Below, one piece after another: positions 7,509 through 15,714 of a stretch of DNA of 59,436 nt; positions within the stretch are counted from its first letter, which is position 1, and each line of letters opens with the position of its first letter. The translations under genes and the position numbers were made by a program. The stretch spans positions 1-59,436 of the forward strand of contig NZ_SDKM01000005.1 in assembly GCF_004519545.1 (NCBI RefSeq). Direction: 5' to 3'. Origin of the DNA: Nocardioides guangzhouensis. GTDB lineage: Bacteria; Actinomycetota; Actinomycetes; Propionibacteriales; Nocardioidaceae. The notes under the pieces are model-generated. The model saw only the letters and a list, made by a program, of their open reading frames with translations. It had not been told where the DNA came from and did not search any database.

Positions 7509-8812
7509 TCGCCTGTGCCGCCGTGGGGATCTTCCTGGTCACCTACGCCTTCATCGCCACCGAGAAGGTGCACCGGGTCGCCGCGGTTCTCGGCGGCGTC
7601 GCCGCGATGACGGTGATCGGTTTGGTCGACGCCGACACCGCCTTCTTCGACCAGCACACCGGCATCGACTGGAACGTCGTCTTCCTGCTGTTCGGGATGA
7701 TGGTGATCGTCGGGATCCTCAAGCACACGGGGCTGTTCGAGTTCCTCGCCCTCTGGGCCGCGCGGACGTCGGGTGGTCGGCCGTCGAAGCTGCTCGCCCT
7801 GCTGGTGCTGGTCACCGCGGGCGTCTCGCCGGTCCTCGACAACGTGACCACGGTGCTGCTGGTCGCGCCGGTGACGCTCTCGGTCTGCGCCAGGCTGGGG
7901 CTGCCCGCGGCGCCGTACCTCATCGCGCTGGTGCTGGCGTCGAACATCGGTGGCACCGCCACCCTGATCGGCGACCCGCCGAACATCATCATCGCCAGCC
8001 GCGGCGGGCTGACCTTCAACGACTTCCTCGTGCACTCGCTGCCCCTCACGGTGGTCCTGGTGGCCGGGCTGGTCGTGATGCTGCGCTGGCTGTTCCGCAA
8101 CGACCTGCACGCGCCGGGCACCAGCGGCGGGGACCTCGCGCCGGACGACGTGCACGACCTCGACCCGCGCGGCGCGATCGTCGACCAGGCTCGGCTGGTC
8201 CGCTGCCTCGTCGTGCTCGCGGTGGTGATGGTCTTCTTCGGCCTGCACCACGCGCTGCACCTCGACCCGTCGATCGTCGCGATGCTCGGTGCCGGCGCCA
8301 TGGTGGTGGTCTCGCGGGCCACCCCCGAGGAGTTCCTCGCCGAGATCGAGTGGACCACGCTGGCGTTCTTCATGGGGCTCTTCGTCGTGGTCGGGGCCCT
8401 GGTGGAGGTGGGCGTGATCGGGTCGCTCGGGCGGCTCGCCGCCGACACGATGGGCGACCACGAGTTCCTCGCCGCCACCGTGCTGCTGTTCGGGTCGGCG
8501 ATCGTCGGCGGGTTCGTCGACAACATCCCGTACACCGCGGCGACCGTCCCGATCGTCGAGGACCTGGTGCTGGCCTCGCCGAACCCGGGGTCGGGCAGCC
8601 CGCTGTGGTGGGCGTTCGTGTTCGGCGCGGACCTCGGCGGCAACACCACCGCGGTCGCCGCCGGCGCCAACGTGGTGGTGCTCGGGATCGCGGCCCGCGC
8701 CGGCCAGCCGATCAGCTTCTGGCAGTTCACCCGCCACGGCCTGGTCGTGACCTTCGCGTCCCTGGCCATCGCGTGGCTCTACGTGTGGCTGCGCTACTTC
8801 GCGCTCGCGTGA
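7505..8812 (+). CDS. ArsB/NhaD-type (ion transporter superfamily) permease
   Basis: 435 residues from GTG 7505, overlapping the upstream stop. About 11 hydrophobic segments occur. The two inverted half-repeats each carry the family motif: SPVLDNVTTVLLVAPVTLS with ASNIGGTATLIGDPPNI in the first half, and GFVDNIPYTAATVPIV with FGADLGGNTTAVAAGANVVV in the second. NhaD Na+/H+ antiporters, ArsB and citrate transporters share this pattern. Coupling with a CPA1 antiporter and a band-7 protein makes a monovalent-cation role more likely than arsenite, since no ars genes are nearby. Substrate remains uncertain. Confidence 0.85.
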   Translation: MIACAAVGIFLVTYAFIATEKVHRVAAVLGGVAAMTVIGLVDADTAFFDQHTGIDWNVVFLLFGMMVIVGILKHTGLFEFLALWAARTSGGRPSKLLALLVLVTAGVSPVLDNVTTVLLVAPVTLSVCARLGLPAAPYLIALVLASNIGGTATLIGDPPNIIIASRGGLTFNDFLVHSLPLTVVLVAGLVVMLRWLFRNDLHAPGTSGGDLAPDDVHDLDPRGAIVDQARLVRCLVVLAVVMVFFGLHHALHLDPSIVAMLGAGAMVVVSRATPEEFLAEIEWTTLAFFMGLFVVVGALVEVGVIGSLGRLAADTMGDHEFLAATVLLFGSAIVGGFVDNIPYTAATVPIVEDLVLASPNPGSGSPLWWAFVFGADLGGNTTAVAAGANVVVLGIAARAGQPISFWQFTRHGLVVTFASLAIAWLYVWLRYFALA

Positions 8813-8840
8813 CCGGCGGGGAGCAGAGCATGATGGCGGC

Positions 8841-9287
8841 ATGCAGAGTGATGCCGCGACCGTCGAGGACTACCTGGACTCCCTCCCCGGGGCCCGCCGG
8901 GAGCCGATCGGGACGGTGCGCGACGTGGTCAACGCCCACCTGCCCGCGGGGTACGTCGAGCAGATGGACTGGGGGATGATCAGCTGGGTCGTCCCGCTCG
9001 CCGACTACCCGACGACGTACAACAAGTTGCCGCTCTGCTACGCCGCCCTGGCGTCGCAGAAGAACCACATGGCGCTCTACCTCATGGGGCTCTACACCGA
9101 CGGGCCGGAGGAGTCGTGGTTCCGGCAGCAGTACGCCGAGCGGGGGATGAGGCTGGACATGGGCAGGTCGTGCGTCCGGTTCAAGCACCTCGACGACCTG
9201 CCGCTCGACGTGGTCGGCGAGGTGATCGGGAAGATCGAGCCCGGCGAGCTCATCGCCCGCCACGAGGCAGCGCGGGTCGGCCGATGA
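8841..9287 (+). CDS. DUF1801 family protein
   Basis: 148 residues from ATG 8841. Features VEDYLDSLPGARREPIGTVR, VEQMDWGMISWVVPL, YPTTYNKLPLCYAALASQKN and MALYLMGLY are those of the DUF1801/YdhG-like family, small cytoplasmic proteins of unknown biochemical function sometimes linked to iron or stress responses. The stop overlaps the ATG of the deaminase gene, so the two are cotranslated. Confidence 0.8.
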   Translation: MQSDAATVEDYLDSLPGARREPIGTVRDVVNAHLPAGYVEQMDWGMISWVVPLADYPTTYNKLPLCYAALASQKNHMALYLMGLYTDGPEESWFRQQYAERGMRLDMGRSCVRFKHLDDLPLDVVGEVIGKIEPGELIARHEAARVGR

Positions 9288-9766
9288 CGCTCACCGACAC
9301 CGACCTCGTGTACCTGCGGCGCTGCGTGGAGCTGGCCAGGGAAGCCCTGGACGAGGGTGACGAGCCGTTCGGCTCGCTCCTCGTCGACGGGGCCGGCGAC
9401 GTCAGGTTCGAGGACCGCAACCGGGTCAAGGACGGGGACGAGACCCGGCATCCCGAGCTCGAGATCGCCCGCTGGTCGGCCGCGAACCTCACCGCCGGGG
9501 AGCGGGCCGAGGCCACCGTCTACACCTCCGGTGAGCACTGCCCGATGTGCGCGGCCGCACACGGCTGGATGGGCCTCGGCCGGATCGTGTACGCCGTCTC
9601 CTCGGCGCAGCTGGCCGCCTGGCGGTCGGCCTGGGACCTGCCCGACGGGCCGGTGCTGCCGCTGCCGATCAACGCGGTCGCGCCCGGCGTACCCGTCGAC
9701 GGGCCGGCACCCGAGCTGCAGGACGAGATCCGGCGGCTCCACAAGCGCAACGCGGGTCGTGCTTGA
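9284..9766 (+). CDS. nucleoside/base deaminase of the CMP/dCMP deaminase fold
   Basis: 160 residues from ATG 9284. The zinc site is clear: RHPELEIARW gives His and the catalytic Glu (HPE form rather than HAE), and GEHCPMCAAAHGWMG gives the PCxxC pair. The opening RRCVELAREALDEGDEPFGS and the later GLGRIVYAVSS fit guanine/tRNA-adenosine-like deaminases. It hydrolytically deaminates a purine or pyrimidine base or nucleoside; substrate cannot be read from sequence. Possibly part of the same purine or N-heterocycle salvage theme as deoD and the ring-opening enzymes elsewhere in the window. Confidence 0.85.
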   Translation: MTLTDTDLVYLRRCVELAREALDEGDEPFGSLLVDGAGDVRFEDRNRVKDGDETRHPELEIARWSAANLTAGERAEATVYTSGEHCPMCAAAHGWMGLGRIVYAVSSAQLAAWRSAWDLPDGPVLPLPINAVAPGVPVDGPAPELQDEIRRLHKRNAGRA

Positions 9767-9798
9767 CGGTCCCCGCCGACCCGGCAGGATGTCGCCCC

Positions 9799-10218
9799 AT
9801 GGAGCGACCCGCGATTGCCGCTGCCCTCGGCCTCGACCCGCACCCGGAGGGCGGCTGGTACCGCCAGACCTGGGTCGCCCCCGAGACCGTCGTGCTCTCC
9901 GGGGGTCGCGCCCGGCCGACCGCCACCTGCATCCTGTTCGCGCTGGCCGCGGGTGAGTCGTCGGCCTGGCACCGGCTGACCTCCGAGGAGATGTGGCTGG
10001 CGCACTCGGGGACCGTCGACCTCGTGCTCGGCGGCAGCGGCCCGATGCCCGAGGAGGGCGACGCCCTCACGCTCGGCACCGACCTCGGTGCCGACCAGCA
10101 TCCCCAGCTGCTGGTGCGGGCCGGCGTCTGGCAGCGCACCCGCCCGGTCACCGCCGACGCCCTGGTCAGCTGCGTCGTCTCGCCCGGGTTCGACTTCGAG
10201 GACTTCGAGCAGCTCTGA
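9799..10218 (+). CDS. DUF985 (cupin_5) family protein
   Basis: 139 residues from ATG 9799. The pattern LDPHPEGGWYRQTW, ATCILFALAAGESSAWHRLT, SEEMWLAHSGTVDLVL and VSCVVSPGFDFEDFEQL is typical of the DUF985 cupin-fold family, a double-stranded beta-helix protein. The start HPEGGWYRQT is the family hallmark. Function unknown, probably small-molecule binding. A 70-bp palindromic element lies 52 bp downstream. Confidence 0.85.
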   Translation: MERPAIAAALGLDPHPEGGWYRQTWVAPETVVLSGGRARPTATCILFALAAGESSAWHRLTSEEMWLAHSGTVDLVLGGSGPMPEEGDALTLGTDLGADQHPQLLVRAGVWQRTRPVTADALVSCVVSPGFDFEDFEQL

Positions 10219-10270
10219 CGGGCGGGTCGTCGGCCGGCAAAGTCGACCCATCCGCTAGTCAATCCGCAGC

Positions 10271-10340
10271 TGTAACGCGGTGTTCATGTCGCTTCCCACG
10301 CGTTCGAACACGTGGGAAGTGACACGAACACCGCGTTACA
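10271..10340. repeat. 70-bp palindromic element, copy 3
   Basis: 70 bp with ends TGTAACGCGGTGTTC and GAACACCGCGTTACA. Here the whole element is close to a perfect palindrome: left arm ATGTCGCTTCCCACGCG, right-arm complement GTGTCACTTCCCACGTG, centre TTCGAA. It sits between two co-oriented genes. Confidence 0.85.
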
Positions 10341-10389
10341 CGTGTTCGGGGATGGCGTTCGTCGGTCCGGGGCGTGTCAGGCTGGACGG

Positions 10390-11382
10390 ATGAGGCCGGC
10401 CCTGGTCGCGGCGCTGATGGCTTCGCTGGTGGCCACCGTGGCCTGCGACGGGGACGGGTCGCGGGCGGAGCGGCGGCCGCCCGGTTCGTCGGCCGGTACG
10501 ACGGCCGCCAGCGGCACCTCGTCCCCGGCCACCCCGGCGCCCACGCCCGAGGCGCCCACCCTCGCCCCGCGGCCGCGGGTGGACCCGGACGCGTTCGACC
10601 CTGCCGCGGCCCGGCGAACCGTCGTCCGGCTGGCCGGTGGCATCGGACCGCGGCACGCCACCAGCCCGGCGTACCGCTCGGCCGCGGACTGGGTGGCCGG
10701 TCGACTCCGCGCTCACGGCCGGGTCGTACGGCGCGCGCCGGTCGCCGTCCCGGGCGGTGACTCGTGGGGCGTGCCAGTCGGCCCCGGCCGCTCGTTCAAC
10801 GTGGTCGCGAGCCCGCCCGGCCTCGACCCGACCGAGCCGCACCTCGTGGTCGGCGCGCACCTCGACACGGTGCCGCAGTCGCCGGGCGCCGAGGACAATG
10901 CCAGCGGCGTCGCCGTGCTGCTCGAGGTCGCACGGGTGCTCGGCGAGGCACGGACCCGGCTTCCCGTGGTGCTGGTGGCGTTCGGCGCCGAGGAGCCGCG
11001 CGGGCCGTCGGACGCCGACCACCACTTCGGCTCGCGGGCGTACGTCGCGTCCCTGGCGGTCGGGGAGCGCCGCGCGGTCCGGGGCATGGTGTCGCTGGAC
11101 CGGGTCGGCGTCGGGGCCGTGGTGCCGGTCTGCTCTGCCGGCGGCACCGGGACCGGAGCCCGGGCCCGGGTGCTGGCCGCCGCCCGTGCCGTCGGGGTCC
11201 CGGCGATCGCCTGCGAGAACCGGTCCAGCGACCACTGGTCGTTCGCGCGGGCCGGGATGCCCGGGGTGCGCATCGGCAGCACGCCGTACGCCGGCTACCA
11301 CTCGCCGGGCGACCTGCCCGCGGTCGTCGACCCGCGGCAGCTGGGCCGGACCGGTCGCGTCGTGCTGGCCTGGCTGCGGTGA
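10390..11382 (+). CDS. M28-family zinc aminopeptidase, probable lipoprotein
   Basis: 330 residues from ATG 10390; an upstream in-frame GTG falls inside the palindromic repeat and is rejected. The N-terminus (MRPALVAALMASLVATVAC) looks like a lipoprotein signal with Cys19, followed by a Ser/Thr/Pro/Ala-rich linker to about residue 60. The catalytic domain has the M28 zinc ligands in order: VVGAHLDTVP (His about 155), EDNASGVAVLLEVARVL (Asp about 168), FGAEEPRG (Glu-Glu about 200), SLDRVGVG, SSDHWSFARAGMPGVRIGS and the final YHSPGDL (His about 304). It is probably an exported aminopeptidase anchored to the outer face of the membrane. Confidence 0.88.
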   Translation: MRPALVAALMASLVATVACDGDGSRAERRPPGSSAGTTAASGTSSPATPAPTPEAPTLAPRPRVDPDAFDPAAARRTVVRLAGGIGPRHATSPAYRSAADWVAGRLRAHGRVVRRAPVAVPGGDSWGVPVGPGRSFNVVASPPGLDPTEPHLVVGAHLDTVPQSPGAEDNASGVAVLLEVARVLGEARTRLPVVLVAFGAEEPRGPSDADHHFGSRAYVASLAVGERRAVRGMVSLDRVGVGAVVPVCSAGGTGTGARARVLAAARAVGVPAIACENRSSDHWSFARAGMPGVRIGSTPYAGYHSPGDLPAVVDPRQLGRTGRVVLAWLR

Positions 11383-11395
11383 ACGGGCGAGGCCG

Positions 11396-12841
11396 TCACC
11401 GGAGCGCGAAGGGTCCGGTGCTGTGCCGCCACACGTCGGCCAGCACGTCCGGGCCGGGCACCGGCCGGGGGGAGAACCCGGCGTCCATCCGGTACGGCGC
11501 GAGGGTCACCGCCACCAGCCGGTCGCCCCAGAACGTCGCCTCGAGCAGCACTCCCTCCATGGTCTGCTCCATGAAGTCCATGTCGAAGACCAGGTTGCCC
11601 AGCGAGTGGGCGAGCACCGCGTCCCCCACCCGGTCCAGGCCCTGCACCCAGTGCGGGTGACCGCCGACCACGAGGTCGGCGCCGGCCGCCACGACCCGCC
11701 GTCCGACGGCGCGCTGCACCGGCCCCGCGACATGGGTGTACTGCGTGCCCCAGTGCGGCAGCACCACGACCACGTCGACCCGTCGGTCGAGGTCGCGCAC
11801 CAGCCCGAGCAGGTGCCGCAGGTCGCCGCGGTCCAGCGGCCCGGTGCGGGGCGGCATCCGGACCGACAGCGCTCCCGCGACACCGGGCGCCGCCGCGGGC
11901 GTCTCGCCGATCGCGTTGAACCCGAGGAACCCGAACCTGACCCCGTTGCGGACCAGCACGGCCGCCCGGCCGGCCGCCCGCCGGTCACGGCCGGCCCCGA
12001 ACGCCCGCACCCCGCTGCCCCCGAACGCCGCGATCGTGGCGAGCAGAGCCCGCTCGCCGAAGTCGCCGGTGTGGTTGTTGGCCAACGACAGCGCGTCCAG
12101 GCCGAGGTCGCGGAGCCCGTCGAGCACGCCGGGCGCGCCGAAGGAGTCACCGCCCTGGGTGGGCGCCCCGGCGACCGACAGGGTGCTCTCGAGGTTCGCG
12201 ACGGCCAGGTCCGCCTGCCCCAGCCGGCGGGCCAGCGGTCGGAGCGCCCGGGTCGGGTCCCCGGGGTGTGCGGCCGTCACCCCGCGGGCCAGCATCACGT
12301 CGCCCCCGACCGTCAGCCGGGTGACCGTGGGAGGCGATGGCCCGGCCACGCGCAGCGGGTACGCCGCGGGCCGGCGCAGCGGGTCCACGCCGGCCACCAC
12401 GGCGGCCCGGACCCACGGCCGCATCGCCGAGCCCGGGACCAGCGCCAGGGCGCGCGGGTCGCGGGCGACCGTCCGGAGCGCCCGTCGCGCGGCGGCTGGG
12501 GTGCCGCGGCCGTCGACGAGCCGGAGCCGGGCCGTGCTGCCGTCGAGCACCCGCCAGGTCCGGACCTCGCCCCGGACCACGCGTCGCGCCAGCGCGACCG
12601 GCAGCCGTGACGGCGTCAGTGTCGCGTGGCCGGCCAGGACCAGCGGCTCGGTGGTGTCCCTCTGGTGCGCGCCCGGCCGCACGTCGCGCGGCCCGGGCAC
12701 GAGGGATTCGCTGGGAGGCGGCGGCTCGGGCCCCGCCTCGGAGGCGGTCTCCCCGGAGCAGGCCGCGGCAGGCCCGGCCAGCAGCAGCGCGGCCAGCCGG
12801 CTGCCCCAGCGTGGATGCCGACGTGGGGACGGCCCGTCCAT
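11396..12841 (-). CDS. CapA-family (poly-gamma-glutamate synthesis-like) metallophosphatase, lipoprotein
   Basis: 481 residues. The signal RLAALLLAGPAAACSG ends at a lipobox-like Cys. An N-terminal region (about 60-160) resembles a periplasmic-binding-like domain (LVLAGHATLTPSRLPVALA). The CapA domain then shows VGGDVMLARGV, ANLESTLS, SLANNHTGDFGERAL, FLGFNAIGE, VVVLPHWGTQYTHVAGP and GADLVVGGHPHWVQG. The Asp/His/Asn set matches calcineurin-like phosphoesterases. CapA homologues act in polyglutamate capsule assembly, but solitary copies are common in actinobacteria and no capB/capC lies here. It is convergent with the M28 gene, leaving 13 bp. Confidence 0.85.
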   Translation of the reverse strand: MDGPSPRRHPRWGSRLAALLLAGPAAACSGETASEAGPEPPPPSESLVPGPRDVRPGAHQRDTTEPLVLAGHATLTPSRLPVALARRVVRGEVRTWRVLDGSTARLRLVDGRGTPAAARRALRTVARDPRALALVPGSAMRPWVRAAVVAGVDPLRRPAAYPLRVAGPSPPTVTRLTVGGDVMLARGVTAAHPGDPTRALRPLARRLGQADLAVANLESTLSVAGAPTQGGDSFGAPGVLDGLRDLGLDALSLANNHTGDFGERALLATIAAFGGSGVRAFGAGRDRRAAGRAAVLVRNGVRFGFLGFNAIGETPAAAPGVAGALSVRMPPRTGPLDRGDLRHLLGLVRDLDRRVDVVVVLPHWGTQYTHVAGPVQRAVGRRVVAAGADLVVGGHPHWVQGLDRVGDAVLAHSLGNLVFDMDFMEQTMEGVLLEATFWGDRLVAVTLAPYRMDAGFSPRPVPGPDVLADVWRHSTGPFALR

Positions 12842-12938
12842 GTCCCGAATCTACGGGTCAAGGCCGGTCTGGTCCCGCCCGACCGGGGCACCCCGTTCGG
12901 GTCTGGGCGGGGCACCGCGGGCGGTGGAGGATGGGCGG

Positions 12939-13904
12939 ATGGCGAGACGCCTCGCGGCCGTCCTCGCCGTCGTCTCGATCCTGGTGCTCGGGTGCAGCAC
13001 CGAGGACGGCGATCGCCCCGCCCGACAACGAACCGAACCACTCGGCGACGACGCCCACGCGAGCGGAGGCCCGCCGCCGACCGGGGTCGTGGTGCCGAAG
13101 ACGCCCCTCCCCGCCCCCGAGGACCCGGCCACGTCGACAGAGGGCCGTCCCTACCGCGGCTACCCGGACGCGGTCGCGGTCCTCGGCGGTTCCGACGCCA
13201 CGGGGCGTGGTTCCGACCCCGCCCGACCCGGGATCGACGTCCGTGAGAACTCCTGGGCGACCGGGAGCAACCCGCAGGTGGCCAGCGTCTTCCTGCGCCT
13301 GGTCGCGCGGCACCCCGACGCGGACGGCCACGCGATCGACCTCGCGCGGGACCGAGCCACCCTGGACGACCTGCACGGCCAGGCGCGGAGCCTGGTCGCG
13401 CTCCAGCCGCCCGACCCGCTGGTGGTCCTGCAGCCGATCGGCGAGGGTCTCGACTGCCCGGCGTCGCGTGCCGACCTCGACCGGTTCGAGGAGCAGCTGC
13501 GGGCCACGCTCGACGAGATCGACGACGGCCTGCCGACCTCACGGATCTTCGTGGTCACCCGGTTCGGCAGCTCGCGCCCGTACGTCGGGTCCACCGGCCC
13601 GGCGCGGCGGGTCACGGTCCCCGGCACCGGCCGGTGCGTGACGGCCGACGCCCACGGGCGGGTCCTGCCCCGCGGCGTCGCCCGGCGCGGGGCAGCCGAG
13701 CGGGCCTACGGGCGGCGCCTGGCCCGCAGCTGCGCCGCCGTCCCGCGCTGTGCTGACGACCGGGGTGCGCTCACCGCGACGCGGGTGCGACCGTCGTACG
13801 TGGATGCACGGCGCGGCTGTCTCTCCGTCCGCGGGGAGGCCGCCGAGGCCGCGGTCGCGTGGCGCTCGATGCGGGCGGCCGGGCTGCTGCCGGCCCGGCG
13901 GTGA
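12939..13904 (+). CDS. lipoprotein with a divergent SGNH-hydrolase-like fold
   Basis: 321 residues from ATG 12939. A clear lipoprotein signal (VLAVVSILVLGCS) is followed by a charged/Pro-rich linker. From about residue 80 the layout is like SGNH esterases: AVLGGSDATGRGSDP where relatives have GDS, then NSWATGSNPQVASVFLRLVA, GHAIDLARDRATLDDLHGQA and VALQPPDPLVVLQPIGEGLD. The C-terminal block is ARRGCLSVRGEAAEAAVAW, where relatives have DxxHP-S-x-G. The serine of block I is kept, but the block III Asn and the catalytic His seem to be missing. It may be a non-catalytic surface binding protein. The fold call is inference from motif spacing. Confidence 0.5.
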   Translation: MARRLAAVLAVVSILVLGCSTEDGDRPARQRTEPLGDDAHASGGPPPTGVVVPKTPLPAPEDPATSTEGRPYRGYPDAVAVLGGSDATGRGSDPARPGIDVRENSWATGSNPQVASVFLRLVARHPDADGHAIDLARDRATLDDLHGQARSLVALQPPDPLVVLQPIGEGLDCPASRADLDRFEEQLRATLDEIDDGLPTSRIFVVTRFGSSRPYVGSTGPARRVTVPGTGRCVTADAHGRVLPRGVARRGAAERAYGRRLARSCAAVPRCADDRGALTATRVRPSYVDARRGCLSVRGEAAEAAVAWRSMRAAGLLPARR

Positions 13905-13990
13905 AAGTGCCGCACGCCAACCCTTGATCGCCGCGCCACGCGGGCGGACGATGGTTCAGAGAGGTCGCGTCGCCGCGACCGGTGAGAACG

Positions 13991-14662
13991 ATGAGCACCG
14001 TCGACGTCCTGCGTCGCTCCGTGGAGCACACGCACGAGAACCTCGCCGCCCGACTCGAGGGCGCGCGGACGACGGCACCCGCGCCCGGACAGCCGCGCAA
14101 GCCCTACGAGGACATCGACACCTTCCTCGCCATCGCCAGCAAGCACCTCGGTGCGGTCGACGCCGTCCTCCTGCCGGCCGTGCGCCGGAACGTGAAGGAG
14201 GGCGGCCACCTCGTCCACGACTACGTGCACGCCGAGAAGGAGCTCGAGATCGCGCTGGCGCACGTGAAGGCACGGGCGTACGGCTCGACGTACGAGGCGA
14301 AGCACGCGTGGCCGGAGGTCTGGTCCGACGTGGGCACCAGCCTGGCCGGGCACCGCGGCGCCGAGCTGGCGCTGGCCGGCGCGCTCACCGACGCCCTCGC
14401 CCCGGCGGAGCTGGACGACGTGACCGAGCGGCTCCAGAACGCCGAGGCGGGAGCCCCGACGCGGCCCCACCCCTACGCCCCGCACACCGGCCTGGCCGGG
14501 AGCGTCAGTCGCCGGGTCATGCACGCGGTGGACGCGTTCTGGGACACTGCCGAGGGCCGGATGGCGCCCGAGCCGGAGCCGCCGCGGCACAAGAAGCCCG
14601 GCCTGCTCGCGCAGTACCTCCTCGCCGACCCGCGATTCGACGAGGACGAGCCGCCGGAGTAG
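13991..14662 (+). CDS. hemerythrin-like (HHE) domain protein
   Basis: 223 residues. ATG 13991 is preferred over GTG 13982 because GGTGAG lies just upstream of it. Helical sequence with histidines spaced as in HHE proteins: VEHTHENLAARLEG, IDTFLAIASKHLGAVDAVLLP, GGHLVHDYVHAEKELEIALA, EAKHAWPEVW, then a basic C-terminus ending LAQYLLADPRFDEDEPPE. HHE proteins bind di-iron or similar centres and sense oxygen, NO or iron. The iron ligands cannot be confirmed without alignment. Monocistronic by spacing. Confidence 0.6.
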   Translation: MSTVDVLRRSVEHTHENLAARLEGARTTAPAPGQPRKPYEDIDTFLAIASKHLGAVDAVLLPAVRRNVKEGGHLVHDYVHAEKELEIALAHVKARAYGSTYEAKHAWPEVWSDVGTSLAGHRGAELALAGALTDALAPAELDDVTERLQNAEAGAPTRPHPYAPHTGLAGSVSRRVMHAVDAFWDTAEGRMAPEPEPPRHKKPGLLAQYLLADPRFDEDEPPE

Positions 14663-14671
14663 CCGCCGGCG

Positions 14672-14688
14672 TTGGCAAGAACTGCCAG
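14672..14688. promoter_or_regulatory. possible operator upstream of the carbamate kinase gene
   Basis: Imperfect inverted repeat TGGCA-N5-TGCCA (14673-14677 and 14683-14687) about 70 bp before ATG 14757. It is the only dyad in the short intergenic region and could bind a regulator of the catabolic pair. No regulator gene is adjacent. Confidence 0.25.
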
Positions 14689-14756
14689 CGACCGGCCGCT
14701 GAGTTGGCCGTTGTTGCTGGTGCCCGCGCCCTGCCCGCCCACTAGGTTCGTCAGCC

Positions 14757-15692
14757 ATGAGGGTCCTGCTCGCGCTCGGCGGAAACGCCATGACGAACGC
14801 CGACGGCCGCGCGCGGCCGGAGGACCAGATCGCTGCCGCCGAGGTGGCGATGGAGGCGGTCGCCGACCTGGTGGCCGAGGGCGTCGACGTCGTGGTCACC
14901 CACGGCAACGGCCCGCAGGTCGGCAACCTGCTGGTCAAGAACGAGCTGGCCGCGGCCGTCGTACCCCCGGTCCCGCTGGACTGGTGCGGCGCCCAGACCC
15001 AGGCCACCCTCGGCTTCGTCCTCATGAACGCGCTCGACGCCGCCCTGACCCGCCGCGGGATCGACCGGCGCAGTGCCGCGACGGTCACCCGCACCCGCGT
15101 CGACCGTGACGACCCCGGCTTCACGAAGCCGACCAAGCCGATCGGCCGGTTCCTGCCCGCCGACGAGGCCGCGGTGCTCGTCGAGCACGGCGAGACCTGG
15201 GAGGACCGCGGCGAGAAGGGCTGGCGGCGCGTGGTCGCCTCGCCCGAGCCGCTCGAGGTGATCGACGCCCCGGCCGTCCAGGCGCTGGTGGAGGCCGGCT
15301 TCGTGGTGGTCGCGAACGGCGGCGGCGGGATCCCCGTCGTACGTCGCGAGGACGGGTCGCTCGAAGGCGTCGAGGCGGTCATCGACAAGGACCTCGGGGC
15401 CGCACTGCTGGCCCGCACCGTCGACGCCGACGTGCTCGTGATCGCCACCGACGTACCCAACGCCGTGCTCCGCTACGGCACCCCCGACGCCGAGGCGATC
15501 GGCACCGTGAGCGCCGCCGGGCTGCGTTCGCTGGCCGCCGAGGGCCACTTCGCCAGCGGCTCGATGGGACCGAAGGTCGACGCCGCCTGCCGGTTCGTCG
15601 AGCACGGCGGCTCCCGCTCGGTGATCACCGACCTCGCCCACATCGTCGACGCCGTGACCGGGGACAACGCCGGCACCGTCGTCCAGAACTGA
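14757..15692 (+). CDS. arcC: carbamate kinase
   Basis: 311 residues from ATG 14757. Amino-acid-kinase fold with [52 protein letters not shown], a flexible lid ([27 protein letters not shown]), [27 protein letters not shown] and [12 protein letters not shown]. It interconverts carbamoyl phosphate + ADP and carbamate + ATP in the cytoplasm. Twenty-two bases separate it from the ring-opening amidohydrolase gene, so they form an operon; in this setting it probably conserves energy from a ureido/carbamoyl breakdown product. The transcarbamylase that would supply carbamoyl phosphate is not in the window. Confidence 0.93.
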   Translation: MRVLLALGGNAMTNADGRARPEDQIAAAEVAMEAVADLVAEGVDVVVTHGNGPQVGNLLVKNELAAAVVPPVPLDWCGAQTQATLGFVLMNALDAALTRRGIDRRSAATVTRTRVDRDDPGFTKPTKPIGRFLPADEAAVLVEHGETWEDRGEKGWRRVVASPEPLEVIDAPAVQALVEAGFVVVANGGGGIPVVRREDGSLEGVEAVIDKDLGAALLARTVDADVLVIATDVPNAVLRYGTPDAEAIGTVSAAGLRSLAAEGHFASGSMGPKVDAACRFVEHGGSRSVITDLAHIVDAVTGDNAGTVVQN

Positions 15693-15714
15693 ACGAAGAA
15701 CCGAAAGGAACGCC

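Noticed and set aside
7505..8812. Arsenite efflux pump ArsB
   Set aside because: The fold is shared, but no arsR, arsC or ACR genes are near and the operon holds cation antiporter genes, so a specific ArsB call is not supported.
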